Positions 49,046-59,080 of a stretch of DNA of 64,000 nucleotides are shown one piece after another. The position numbers and the translations under genes are program-made. Under the pieces are notes generated by a model, which had not been told where the DNA came from, ran no database searches, and saw nothing but the letters and a program-made list of their open reading frames with translations. Source of the DNA: Schistocephalus solidus. Lineage: Eukaryota; Platyhelminthes; Cestoda; Diphyllobothriidea; Diphyllobothriidae. Position 1 is the stretch's first letter, and every line of letters begins with the position of its first letter. The DNA lies in NCBI GenBank assembly GCA_017591395.1, contig WEDG01004251.1, positions 1-64,000 on the forward strand, given 5' to 3'.

Positions 49046-51825
49046 TGCAGTGTTATTTGAGTGTGCTTGTAATAACGCCTATCGTGCGGCATAATCCCTT
49101 ATTATTTCACGCACGCCAGGATGTGTACTTTTGAGCCTGAAAATCAACTTTCTGTTGAAAATGACTAATTAATTTGTATGCATTCCTTCTATTTTCTTAT
49201 ATATTCGAATAGGTTTTGCACAAAACTTGAGCGAAAAATTCTTTCTTTTAATCACATCTTCATTAAATGTTATAATTGAAGATAGAGGATATTGTGGTTT
49301 TAAAAGAGTTATCAATTCCAGAAAAATTATGGGTCTCATCTGTCGTTGAATTTACGATAGGGGTTTGAAGTTTAAAAGCTGCATTTTTTGCGTGCAAAGA
49401 AAATCATGTACTACGCTTTGGTATAAAGAAGACTTCATGCATATCCGTTTACGTTTTTCAGTAGATGTGGACTACGTTATATGCTTCGTAAGGAGAATTA
49501 ACAAAAGGACGGTACGACTCTACATGAATGGACGTTGCGTGGTCCTAAAATATTTTATAAGGGGAAACATTAAGTATTCATTTCGATGTGCTCTGCAAAA
49601 AATGAGCACACGAATGGAGTTATTTGTACGTTTTCTAGAAAATATATTCGAATTAATAAGGGCATGGAAATCAATAGGAAATATTCATATTACTGAGGTA
49701 CTCATTTTTTATCTAGTGAGGTTTTTGAAGGCAACCAAAAAGAATAAAAAGAAGAGCGTTTCGCATACTGGCAACTCCGCAAGTTAATCATTACTACAAC
49801 AGTAATAATGTATTCTTTCTTAATCGAAAACACATTTCAGAATTTCAGTTAACGTTTTATTAGTTCGGTCACTGACTGGACTACTATTTATCGACTCCTG
49901 TTAATAATCATACCGCCCAAACTCTCTTAAAATCGCAGCTGTTAAGGACCATTTACCCTCATTGGCTGCTTTGAATACGGGAGGCCAGACGAAAACTGCT
50001 TGATCGTGGTGTAGGGATTTCGGTTCCATGATGAGCGAAAGTGTGACCTTAATCCAGCTGATGAGATAGGACTGGTCCTTCCTCGCTACTGTCCATATAA
50101 TTTCACTTAGACTCTGCCAAAGTTCTTCCGTTAAAGATCGTTTGGCCGCAACTGTATCACAGTAAGCAAATAACACCTACAGTTTCTTGCCGTGGCAGCA
50201 TGCCAGCCGGTTTGAGGAGTCGGCGTTGAATGTTCGCAACTGTTCAGTGAAATCTCTGGCCCAAAAAGGCATCTGTCTACCTCCGAGAAGTTTTTGACAC
50301 CGACCTAAATTCGGGACTTGTCTCTTGACGTTTTTAAAATCCGCGAAGAAATCTGCCCTGAACACTCTCAGGGTGTGTTTAGAGTTCAGCAAGCTCTTTC
50401 TTCTATTTACCATGGGCCCCTGAACAGGCTGGTGGTGGATTTAGTGGTTGTTGTGGACTGTAAATGTAGGTCGTATTGGAGGATACTTTGTTTTTTAGGC
50501 CGCGTTACTTTATGCGACATACGGCCACACCAAGAAAATCATGCGTTTTTTTCTTTTTAGCCCTCGTTATATTTTTGGTTCGGAAGAATCTGTTGAGGTT
50601 TTCATGGAGTGCTTATAGCCAATTTAGCTGGAGAACAACGGATGTGTCGTCACCCCATCGAGTTTGTGATAATGGAACACTGTATTAATAGGTAAAAACT
50701 GGACTGGCGGCTTCCAGCTGAGCCGAAGCCCAAAGTCCTGGTTATCAAGTGATCAATATTATTCGCATTGCAGTTAATTGCTATTAATCTGGCGAACATC
50801 GATGTACGAGTTTAATTGATAGTGCGGGAAGAAGAAACATTAAATCGTGCACAAACACATGCACCTACATTTAATCGAAGGAGGAAGTTAGCGAATTTTG
50901 TGTGCGGGTTTAGTTATTCTCGTATTATTATATAAAATAACCAACGGAAAATGACGTTCCATATTTCGCTGAAAGGCGGTAGCGGCATACCATCAACATC
51001 ATATGTGATAACTACATTACTGGCAGTGTTTAGAAAGGATAAACGTTTACATGCATGTTGGAGTACGATAATGCATGCGTGCCCTATGCAGATACAAAGG
51101 CTAGGTGTGTGTCATTTTTGAAATATTTTAACGTGTTTTTAGAATCCGTTCCAAGAAAACAGGAGCCCAAAATATTTTTGAACAGGCTCTCCGGGTACGT
51201 TTTGTACGGTTGTTTCTTCACAAGACGCCAGTTTAGCTCTGATTATAGCTTGGAATATTGATTGGAACCTAAGTAAAGTTGATCTGCTTTTTTCGCAGAT
51301 CTGCTAGATTTGCCAGATCCTCGTAAAACGCTCAAAAAGTTATTATGTTTAATTTTAGAAGTAAGCCATCAGATTTCATGCATTTAAGTGGTACTACTTT
51401 TGATTAAATATTTGCGATGTGCAGATGAATTTTTGTTATCTGTATTCCTTTCTCGTAGTTATCGTTCACACATATTTTTACAACTTCGTATTTTTCAGTA
51501 CGTCTTTACATAATTTACACTCTACGTACGGTGCGTACAGGTGCTCTCTGTTTTATTTAATTTTCCCTTCTTTTTATGACTTCCGTGATATACAAAGTTG
51601 AACTACTTTACCTTCCTCACAAATAAAAAGAAAGACTCAGTCATTGTTAGAGAACATTTTTACTAGTGAACAATGCCAGTTTGACGATATTTTACACTAC
51701 TTTTACCTCAATTTTCAATTTCTTTTCAAGTGTAATTTATTAAACTTACAATTAAATGAAATGAAAGCTTGTTGGGAGGCGGTTGGGTCATATTGTGGGC
51801 ATCAACTCTACAAATAAGCATGTTA
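49046..51825. other. Intron; no gene recognised
   Basis: A 140-codon open frame at 49365-49787 (plus) lacks any domain pattern and starts inside AT-rich repeat-like DNA. Minus-strand frames at 49901-50413 also match nothing I know. None has paired splice sites in the phase of the Ig gene. Confidence 0.4.
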
Positions 51826-51929
51826 GTGACTCATACCTAAGCATTCACGATGTCTATTGATTGGCGAAGAGTTCTCGAACCTGACCTTGCGAGTGCTAGA
51901 GATACTACTGTACCGGAAACAGACTATCG

Positions 51930-52017
51930 TCCTCTTGACAATTCTCTGAGGCGAAGAAAGTGCGCCGGTGGAAACGTCGTAAATACTTCTGGGTCGTCCT
52001 CTGCAACGCTCGACACT
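51930..52017 (-). other. Possible linker exon downstream of exon 3
   Basis: After an AG at about 52018 a frame in the right phase (1) reads SSVAEDDPEVFTTFPP and stops at about 51924. Two other frames are also open here. No convincing 5' splice site is present, and exon 3 already joins exon 4 in phase, so this is more likely intron, or an alternative 3' end. Confidence 0.15.
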
Positions 52018-52126
52018 GCCCATAATAATACACATCTAAGCCTAAAAGTTAAACTCCCTGCACTGCACTTCACCCCAGAAACTTCCTGTTTTTGTGGAAA
52101 AAAAGAGAAGATGGCTCCATACTTAC

Positions 52127-52474
52127 GTTCAACAAGCAACTGGCAGCTTGTCTCGCATACACACTGGGCACAGCGGGCTTCGCACCGATAGATTCCAGCG
52201 AACTTGCGCGAAACTTTGCCAATACGGAGGGTACAAACACCTTCCTCCTGGCTGATTTCAATGCCCATTTTTTGTTGAATCTCCGGCGTAATGGCGGTGT
52301 TGTACTGGTACCAGGTGATGCGCATGCTACCATCCGGTTGTTGTCCAGTCGGGCTAAGGGATTCAGTGATCCACGGTTGGATGCGGCAGGTCAGAACAGC
52401 AGCCGCGCCAGCAAACACCTTGACGCGGGATAACTGTTCCACAAATTGAGGACAGGCAGAAACAGCAATGATAC
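52127..52474 (-). CDS. Ig-protein exon 3: complete Ig domain with extra cysteines
   Basis: 348 bases, phase 1 in and 1 out. The acceptor is a long pyrimidine tract (CTTTTTCTTCTCC then CTCCTCTAAG); the donor is a consensus GTAAGT. Of 115 whole codons, PQFVEQLSRVKVFAG gives the A-A' strands, AAAVLTC the B-strand cysteine (29), MRITWYQYN the tryptophan (54), GVCTLRIGKV the E strand and FAGIYRC the F-strand cysteine (97). Four further cysteines follow at 101, 104, 106 and 110 (RCAQCVCETSC), unusual for this family and possibly a metal-binding or disulfide cluster. As a 1-1 exon it could be skipped without changing frame. Confidence 0.9.
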
Positions 52475-52613
52475 CTTAGAGGAGGAGGAGAAGAAAAAGT
52501 AAATAAACACTTCATACGAAAAAGACGTTCGGCGGAGAAATAGGAGGAGGAGGAGGAGAAGAAAAAAAGTAAATAAACACTTCGTACGAAAAAGCCGTTC
52601 GGTGGAGAAATAA
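52475..52613. repeat. Direct duplication of about 68 bp forming the splice-acceptor tract
   Basis: Two adjacent copies (about 52481-52544 and 52545-52613) share a GGAGGAGGAGAAGAAAAAGT-type start, AAATAAACACTTC, ACGAAAAAG and GTTCGG-GGAGAAATA. The first copy is the polypyrimidine tract of exon 3 on the minus strand. Confidence 0.92.
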
Positions 52614-52619
52614 GCAGTG

Positions 52620-52855
52620 AAAAGGATGTGCAGATGAATATTAACGGCAAAGACTAGGGAGACTGAAATGGTCATTTCTGGCGTATTAGCCGTCGTCAGC
52701 CAGTCATACCCAACCCCAGGCGGTGCACCACCGAGAATCGAACCGTGATCAGAAGTCCAGCGCTCTAAGCGTTGAGCCACGGACTCGTTGTCTTGCCGGT
52801 GTAGATCGGAAATATTGACTTCTATTCGTTGATGAAAAAGCTCACCCGGTCACTA
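52620..52855 (-). mobile_element. tRNA-derived element with hammerhead, sense to the gene
   Basis: A tRNA-like head on the minus strand (about 52733-52788) with box-A-like TGGCTCAACGCTTAGAGCG and box-B GGTTCGATTCTC. A hammerhead and the CTCCCTAGTCTTTGCCG block follow. Upstream of the head, up to 52855, there is tail sequence of a preceding unit (GTGAGC, TATTTCCGATC, GCAAGACAACGAG), so this solo copy derives from a multimer. Confidence 0.88.
52661..52705 (-). ncRNA. Hammerhead ribozyme in the 52.7-kb element
   Basis: The core CTGACGA differs from CTGATGA only at position 7, which tolerates any base. GAAA is intact. Stem I is GACTGG with TCAGTC, six pairs with one terminal G-U; relative to the array copies two changes on the 3' arm preserve pairing. 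Stem II keeps GGC/GCC. The total is again 45 nt. Confidence 0.78.
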
Positions 52856-52857
52856 GT

Positions 52858-53065
52858 GGAACTCACTCGTACGACTGGCTGACGACGGTTTATAAGCCAG
52901 AAATGGCCATTGCAGTCTCCCTTGTCTTCGCCGGCAATATTCACCTACCTTTTCTACTACTAGCCACCCTTGCGGTTGCTGGCGGGGCTCAAGAGTGAGC
53001 CTCAAGGCAGAGCGGGACTAGTAAGTTCTGTTATCGATCGGTGAGCGTTCATCAACGAATGCAAG
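52858..53065 (+). mobile_element. tRNA-derived element (head lost) with hammerhead, antisense
   Basis: Starts near the hammerhead, continues through CTCCCTTGTCTTCGCCGGCA and a GCGGTTGCTGGCGGGGCTC tail, and ends with CGATCGGTGAGCGTTCATC. It lies head-to-head with the copy at 52620-52855, so the two can form a long inverted repeat. Confidence 0.85.
52873..52917 (+). ncRNA. Hammerhead ribozyme in the 52.9-kb element
   Basis: Core CTGACGA, stem II GGTT/AGCC with loop TATA, intact GAAA, stem III segment TGGCCA and cleavage context ATT. Stem I pairs at five of six positions: GACTGG with GCAGTC has a mismatch next to the cleavage site, which may weaken it. Confidence 0.72.
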
Positions 53066-53984
53066 CGAAAATAACGTGCAAACATAATTCTATAAGAGTT
53101 TCGATGAGGGTCAGGGAAATTGAAGTTTGTGGCCACGGCATAAATTGCAGCGTCAGAGAATTAGAAACGAACTAGGAGTGACGTATGTTTGCAGTCCGAA
53201 CGCTGATGGTATTTAAAAGTACATGCGACAGGTTTGCAAATGGTCGTAGCAGGCAGTGAATAAACCAGACTGTACAAAAGTATGTCTCCGTTCATTTGCA
53301 TTGATAAATTCTACGCAAGAGACTGATTTTCCCGACAAACTTGTTATCAGGGCGCATATACGAAAGAACATCTGATGTTCAAAGCAGTCCTGGGGCAAGG
53401 GAGGATGTAAGCATGGTGCTGGTGGGCAGCGCTTTGGGTCAGAAGGGGAGGGATTGCAAGATGGGGCATCTGGTGTGTGAGGTGAAAGTGGAGGTTACAC
53501 TGGAGGGGAAGGAGACGATGGCGAGGACGGAGTTATGGGAAGTCAGCTGTTTTTAGACGACGTGAGGGTCTGTACGCGGTAGGGCAGTCACGCTAAAAGT
53601 CATGCGGTAATATTTTCAGAACCCAGACAAGGCACTTTCACGGCACAGGGCAGAGGGGATTAACAGCATGGTGACCACTGCTTCTGATGTGCGGGGCGAG
53701 GCAACGGAAACTACTATAGTGGTGGTGGAGGGAATATAAACTCGTAGCCATGATAAAATTCACCGTCTCCAAACCCCAAGAGCAGAGCGTAAGAGCTGGA
53801 GAAATCACCTTTATTTAGAACCGATGACAAGAGTGCATAAGCCAAGAGTGCGGTTAGACAAGTATGCTCACTAGACGAGGTTACGCCAAGCCATCAGCCA
53901 TGGCAAAGGTTAGATGCGTGAGCGGACAAGCAAAGAAAGTTTATTTCGGGGGAGTGGGCGTTCGGGTCGAAACGCTGCACGCAG
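53066..53984. other. Intron between exons 2 and 3 (part); nothing firm
   Basis: An open frame at 53341-53556 (plus) in a purine-rich stretch has no domain. It lies just upstream of the Penelope relic and in the same orientation, so it could be eroded element sequence. Confidence 0.4.
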
Positions 53985-54400
53985 CGACATGAGACAACGG
54001 TGCGCATCGCTGCGGGACGAGGTGTCGGAATTGCACACCGGCCGAAAGCTACCATGCACAGCGGCGTCATGAAAATCAACGACCGATTAAATCTTAATGA
54101 GCAGTCGAGTGCAGTGTACCGCAACCCGTGCCCAAGCTGTTCTCGTAAACACACAGGACAGACCGGATGTATGCCTGGATCGCGCACACACGAGCATATG
54201 CAAGCTGTGAGACGAACTGATGGATTATCGCAAGTGGCTGCCCAAACCTACGAAACGGGTCACGAGTTCAACTTCGCAGCTACGAAGGTAATTGCCCACG
54301 TTAGAAACAAGATAAGCCGGGAATTGGTTGAAGCCAGTGTGTCCAATGAGAACTCAAACAATCAATTTATCGACCTGACGCCAGTATGCGGAGTACAGCG
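53985..54400 (+). pseudogene. Penelope-like element GIY-YIG endonuclease relic
   Basis: An open frame (54000-54500) matches the C-terminal part of Penelope-like elements: HRPKATMHSGVMKINDRL, then NEQSSAVYRNPCPSC and the run up to GQTG, THEHMQAVRR, and QTYETGHEFNFAATKVIAH. The GIY position reads AVY and the YIG position HTG, so the catalytic motif is damaged although the frame is open. The reverse transcriptase is not present upstream. A complete element would cut DNA for target-primed reverse transcription; this one is a relic, inside an intron of the Ig gene and antisense to it. Confidence 0.85.
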
Positions 54401-54901
54401 CAGTTACCTCCGGACTGGCGTCACTGGTTTGATTGGACACCCTACCCATGTAATTGTTACTAGTGTTTGTTGCCGATTTTATCTCCGGCGAATAAGGTGA
54501 ATACAGGCGAGCGAATAGCCTTCTTCTTTGCTCTTCACAGCGTATTCGATGGTGAATAGTCCACATTTATTCCTACTGGGTGATTGTAAGTAGCAACAGT
54601 CTTTGTCAGAACGAATATTAGTCCAGAGTGCCAACTAAAGAGGCGAAGACGTTTACGTTTGCTGAAATATGGAGTGTCATGCTTCGAGGCGTCATTTCTT
54701 GGACTTGAAAATGCTGATTAGGTCTTCAATGTCAATTAATTTTCTCTGCTATTTTTAACTCCAGCAACTAAAAATGCCTGAAGTTGCCCAGCTATCTGAT
54801 TTTTTTCTTTGAAGCCGCTACTGCCTACTTCTGCCGGAAGAGCTAATAATATAGAGGATAGAGAGAGCGAGAGAGACGCAACTGAACCAACAGGTGGGTA
54901 C

Positions 54902-55279
54902 CTGAGGACTCGTAGGCATCCTCGCCAATGAAAACGCGGCAAGAGTAGCAACCAGCATCCACACTCCGTACTCGATCAGTACTCAGAGTTACACGACCGT
55001 CGGAGATGCCCGCTCGCCAGGCTGTGTTGCCGTCCTGAAACTGGGCGTTGCTCGCAATGAAGTAAGCAGGGGTCCTAGGACCAGAGTCGTACAGTTGAAC
55101 GCCATCGCGAAACCACTGCATTTGCACCGAGACCGTTGGATTGGGGCTGTCAAGTGCAGACGCGGGCAGAGGACACTTGAGACTCAGGGGGGAACCCTCG
55201 TAGGCCACAGTGACATGCGAGTTCTCACTGAGCTTGGGTGCGGAATGGTTTATTATGGCTCGTTCGCCGGAGATGCAGC
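54902..55279 (-). CDS. Ig-protein exon 2: complete Ig domain
   Basis: 378 bases, phase 1 in and 1 out. The acceptor is CTAGCTTCCTTGCATGTAG; the donor is GTACCC. APKLSENSHVTVAYEG leads into LSLKC (B-strand cysteine at codon 35), then VSVQMQWFRDG (tryptophan 55), a long C'-D region, GRVTLSTDRV and DAGCYSC (F-strand cysteine 113). It closes with EDAYESSG, matching the ESSG end of exon 1. The spacing between the cysteine and tryptophan is long (20 residues), as in some invertebrate muscle Ig domains. The acceptor could also be the AG 15 bases upstream, which keeps the frame and adds five residues. Confidence 0.87.
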
Positions 55280-55779
55280 CTACATGCAAGGAAGCTAGAG
55301 GTATAAAGAGTGCGCTGGGTTATGAAACGGCACCTTTTTTAAGACATTACGAGTTAAAATAAAAAATCTTATAAACTTAATAATTTAAGTTCAATCAAAC
55401 CTGAAGACTGCAAAGCGTCCTCTTCCGGTGTTTCCTGTATTCAAATAATGACGATTATAAAATTCATCCAGCTGTACAAATTGACCCGAACATATCCTTT
55501 TCAGGGTTCTTCCACTAAATCAGTCGTTTAATAGAAATTATATTTAAGAACCAATATGGACATTTCTGCCTAAGGATTGGCCGGAAGTTGATGCCTTTAC
55601 CTTCTGACACGTGGCATAATTCTAAATGTAATAGGGAAATGGGAGTTATGCGGGCACTTTAGGAAAGGGAATGCTGTTTTATAAAATGCATAAAAAATAG
55701 AAAGATTTTTGCGCTGCATGCTTGTTTTCCTATAAGGAAAAGTTGGAAAGACCCGAGAATAGGTACAAGCTTTGAGCTG
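55280..55779. other. Intron between exons 1 and 2 (part); nothing recognised
   Basis: AT-rich sequence with no features. Confidence 0.5.
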
Positions 55780-55960
55780 AATTCTGGGAAGCGTACATAT
55801 TCGCGTGGTTCAATCCTAACAAAACCTCAATTTTATCTCAACCCTTAACCTTTACCCTAAACTTACCCCTAAAATCGTCGTAATTAAGCGCGAGCCTACC
55901 TCTGTTACTAGGGGGTCTTCTTCTCGTCTCTCACAAAAATATTCCTTTGTATGAATATAT
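55780..55960. repeat. Telomere-like element, copy 6 (partial)
   Basis: A CATATTCGCGTGGTTCAATC junction is followed by a short C-rich core (AACCCTTAACC, TACCCTAAAC) and a diverged right arm with TAATTAAGCGCGAGCC and TGTTACTAGGGGGTC. No left arm was seen. Confidence 0.5.
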
Positions 55961-57544
55961 TTCAGACGGGGGGAACAGATATCCATTCCAATCCTAAGTA
56001 TTAGTTAGCCATTTGGTTTACAAGTTGACAATTTACAATTTGCGGTTTAAATAGATGCCGGAGATAAATGCTACATATACTTTAGAATACCAGACACTTG
56101 CAGTGTCAAAAATGAAAGAGCCCCGCATGCCAATCGAAAAAATGTTGGTGCCACCGTACGGTCCGACAAAAAGACAGCATTAGCTGGTTTTTAGGATCAC
56201 ACGCTAGTCGACGAAGATTTGATGACAATAAAGAGCCTAGCTTCTCGAGTGCACTAAACCATGTTGACAAAAAGATACAAGCTAATGCCGTAGTCCGTGG
56301 ATCCTATATTGGTTGGAAAATTTGACGAAAAGAATGCTTAAAGATTCTCGGTTTTAAGTAAATTCAACAATACTCCGCAAGAAAATGCGCATTTTAAGCT
56401 TATGAGGACATTTTAACTGATCACCCTCCATCGGTGCGAGTACTAATCAGATATTCAAAAGTCCACGCTGTGTTAGGAATAAAAGAGATGAAATAAATTC
56501 TCATCGTCGAATATCTTGTAAGCACAATGACGCGTAGATAAACGTTTAAGCCACCATAGACCAAAAAAATTATCTTTCAAGCTCCATTTATCATTCATGC
56601 ACAAGCTTGGCTCTCCGAATGTGAAAGTGAGAAAATCTGATTATAACATGTACTTACAAAAATCACGAGTTAATGAAGAATATGTGCGTATCAGGTTCTT
56701 GCTGCAATCTCTAGAAAGTCAAGTACATTAGTCAGTTGTTCCAGTGACCACACTTTCTTCCTTGCAGTAAAAAATAAGTGCAACTTAATGGACCCAACTC
56801 TTTATAACAACGCAAACAGTCATCTAATACGACTTGAGTACAAACGCAAAAAGCACAGCAGCTTAATCAGTCTTCCACTTATTTTGCAACTGCCTCTTTG
56901 TTGCATCGGTGAGGTAGGTGCCCATTATGGCAAGAAAACGAAATGCGAGGGAATTGGAAAGAAACTTGCGTAATTGATGTGGAGTTTTCATGAGCACAGG
57001 CCCAAAACTATGGCCCTGGATATTTTTTGCCTTCAGTCCTCCTGCATAGGCATTTGATCGTTTTTATGCGAGGAACCGCAACATCGCATGCAAGCCTTAC
57101 ATCAGCGCACACGAACGGCAGCACAAAGGAGACAGTGATGTTCATATTCCTGAGGCAGTAGACTACGGGCCTCTTCGCAATGGCATAATGGTCGTCCTTA
57201 ATTATCGCTGGTCCGGCTCCCTTCCCCTTTGGAGCCATTGTGTATCAGTGCTAACGCCTAGGCTTCACAGAATAATCATTCAATCACATGCCATTTGCCC
57301 TAGCTACCAGTTTTTCGCTCTTTTCCTGACTTCTCACTCGACAACGCCTAAATGTGTTGGCAAAATTGTTGATGAAGTTATAAATGGGAATTTCGCCTTG
57401 ACATCATCGTGCGCACTTGAATTTACACAAATAATTGGCATTAATTCAAGAACAAGGGAAGGAACGTTTACAGGAAAATTCGCTACACAGTACATCTTTC
57501 AAAAACTGCATACTTCAAGTGTAGTCTAGACTACTATAACGTAC
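55961..57544. other. Intron between exons 1 and 2 (part); no gene recognised
   Basis: Contains overlapping open frames at 57008-57238 (minus) and 57188-57529 (plus). Neither shows a known domain or splice sites in phase. Confidence 0.45.
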
Positions 57545-57850
57545 CGCTGGATTCCAAATGGACACCATATTCGAATTCTGAGATCTGGCAGGTATAAAGG
57601 CCTTCGTCAACTTTTTTCAAACAATTGGATCGCGCGTAAGTGCCTCTAGGACTGACCGCAATAGCCCACTTTGTTGAATCGATCGGGCGGCCATCGTGCA
57701 GCCACATCACTCGCGAGGGAAGCTTTTCAAAACCCTCGAAATTCATGGAGAATTCCACAAATTGGTCGCTTTTCGCCTCCAGTTCCCCGTCAATCTCGTA
57801 GTAGGCATCGGCTAAACCGCGCTTGTACTCTGGCATTACCTGAATTACAG
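57545..57850 (-). CDS. Ig-protein exon 1 in window: complete Ig domain
   Basis: 306 bases, phase 1 in and 1 out. The acceptor is ACATCTTTCAG; the donor is GTACGT. Of 101 whole codons, VIQVMPEYKRG is the A strand, QFVEFSMNFEG the B strand (no cysteine), SRVMWLHDGRPI holds the tryptophan (49), and VDEGLYTCQISEFEYG (80-95) is the F-G hairpin with cysteine 87. It ends ESSG. The domain is compact and typical of sarcomeric I-set modules. The gene must continue upstream (right), since phase 1 requires a preceding exon. Confidence 0.9.
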
Positions 57851-58806
57851 CTGAAAGATGTAAAAATCGTATGAACCTTAGGAAGAGGTGTTTACGAATA
57901 ATGCAAAAATATGGATTCTGCTATGAAAATAGATCGTGTATTAAACAATTTATTTAATTCAAAGTTAAATGACAGTAGAGGGAAATCATCTCTTTTATAA
58001 CGGTGTTCGAGGAGGATAAAGTCGTGGCAAAGAAAATAGATTGTTTATGGAAATAGTGAATTTGGACCCTTTTTATGCCATATAGATACCCCAAATACGA
58101 ACAGAGAAGGCCTGCCTGTTATTGTATTCTTAAGATGTTACAAGCGAGAAATACTGTTTGTAGTACTTTCATACAACAACGGTGACTTAATTTGTTACTC
58201 GAACTTCATAAGTACTGTATTGGCTTAGCCTCCATATGTAGGTACACGTTCCCTGTTCTGAATTCGATAAACTGGGTTAAATAAACTAATTGGTCAATTA
58301 GATAACTTAACTTATGGTCATCATAAAACGCACGTTGGGAGTTGAGGCACGGGTATGGATGGTTGGAGGCAGTCCTGTTGCTTCTGGTCAGTATAGGTGT
58401 TGCCAGCATAGATGAGAGTGAGCGCGCGGAAAACTGTGTTCTGTTAAAAAAATAATTGTGTTTTCGGTTATGCCAACTGGGGTGCTCTACAGGAGGTCCT
58501 TCTGTACACACAAGACAGGCTTCCGTTGCCTAATTGTGGTGACTTCTGATGTTTTCATTGGTCATGGTTAGTTCGGTGGGGTCTTGTAAATTACTCAGAA
58601 GGCTTCCCTGGAGTTCGCGCGACACCCAGAAATAACTATATGTACGCGCGAGCATCGCTGTTTCCACTTCCATACTTGTGAGCATTTACTTCTACGCTGG
58701 TAGTAATTCCTTTATCATTTTGGATAGGCGCCAAACATCGCAACCTATGCCACAGACAGAAGATAGGACTAAATTCCCACAGGGTTGATATGCACGAGCG
58801 ACTTAC
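57851..58806. other. Intron-like DNA; no exon recognised
   Basis: A minus-strand open frame at 58206-58511 has no domain pattern. No arrays were seen. Confidence 0.45.
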
Positions 58807-59080
58807 CTCGTTTAGAACGGAGTTGCTCGATAGTAATACGCGAACGTAAGCTACTGGGAAGGTCCGGGCAATAACTTTGTCGGGAAGGCATCTCAGATGT
58901 TCCCGTGGCACGGTTTATCAAAAGGAACAATTTTGATAAATGAACCTTTCTCGTTTCTCGTTAGCACAGAGGGTTTTGCCGGTTTTTCGATAAGTTTTGC
59001 CAGATAGCAGTCCTCACGATACCAGTTGTAAATGCTCACAAACTTTATCGCGACGCTATCCTTTAAGCTGATGTTTTTAG
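58807..59080 (-). CDS. Candidate further Ig exon with a frame break
   Basis: On the minus strand one frame reads PKNISLKDSVAIKF (A'-B strands), NWYRED (C strand with tryptophan) and GSFIKIVPFDKPCHG (E strand), then stops near 58905. The +1 frame continues with SRQSYCPDLPSSLRSRITI (F-G strands) and reaches a consensus donor GTAAGT at 58806 in phase 1, exactly the phase needed by the exon at 57545-57850. The acceptor is unclear: TTTGGCACAG near 59082 would be phase 0. A one-base error near 58920 or real decay would explain the break. The domain assignment rests on pattern only. Confidence 0.35.

Larger units (their letters stand above)
19591..57850 (-). other. Gene span (partial): titin/obscurin/UNC-89-like Ig-domain muscle protein
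   Basis: Nine minus-strand exons between these limits form one phase-consistent coding chain, with phases 1-1, 1-1, 1-1, 1-0, 0-2, 2-1, 1-1, 1-0 and 0-0. They encode I-set immunoglobulin domains separated by Ser/Pro-rich linkers; no fibronectin III, kinase or SH3 domain is visible here. Tandem Ig domains with many 1-1 exons are typical of giant cytoplasmic muscle proteins. Obscurin/UNC-89 and titin/kettin are both possible; the fragment does not decide, so no symbol is given. Neither the start nor the stop codon is in the window. Intron sizes, right to left, are about 2.3, 2.4, 16.4, 4.7, 0.27, 0.59, 2.4 and 6.1 kb. Confidence 0.85.

Noticed and set aside
50058..50095. CTGATGA hammerhead-like start (plus strand)
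   Set aside because: No GAAA partner and no pairing arms.
51850..52433. Plus-strand frames over exon 3
   Set aside because: Antisense shadow of the Ig exon.
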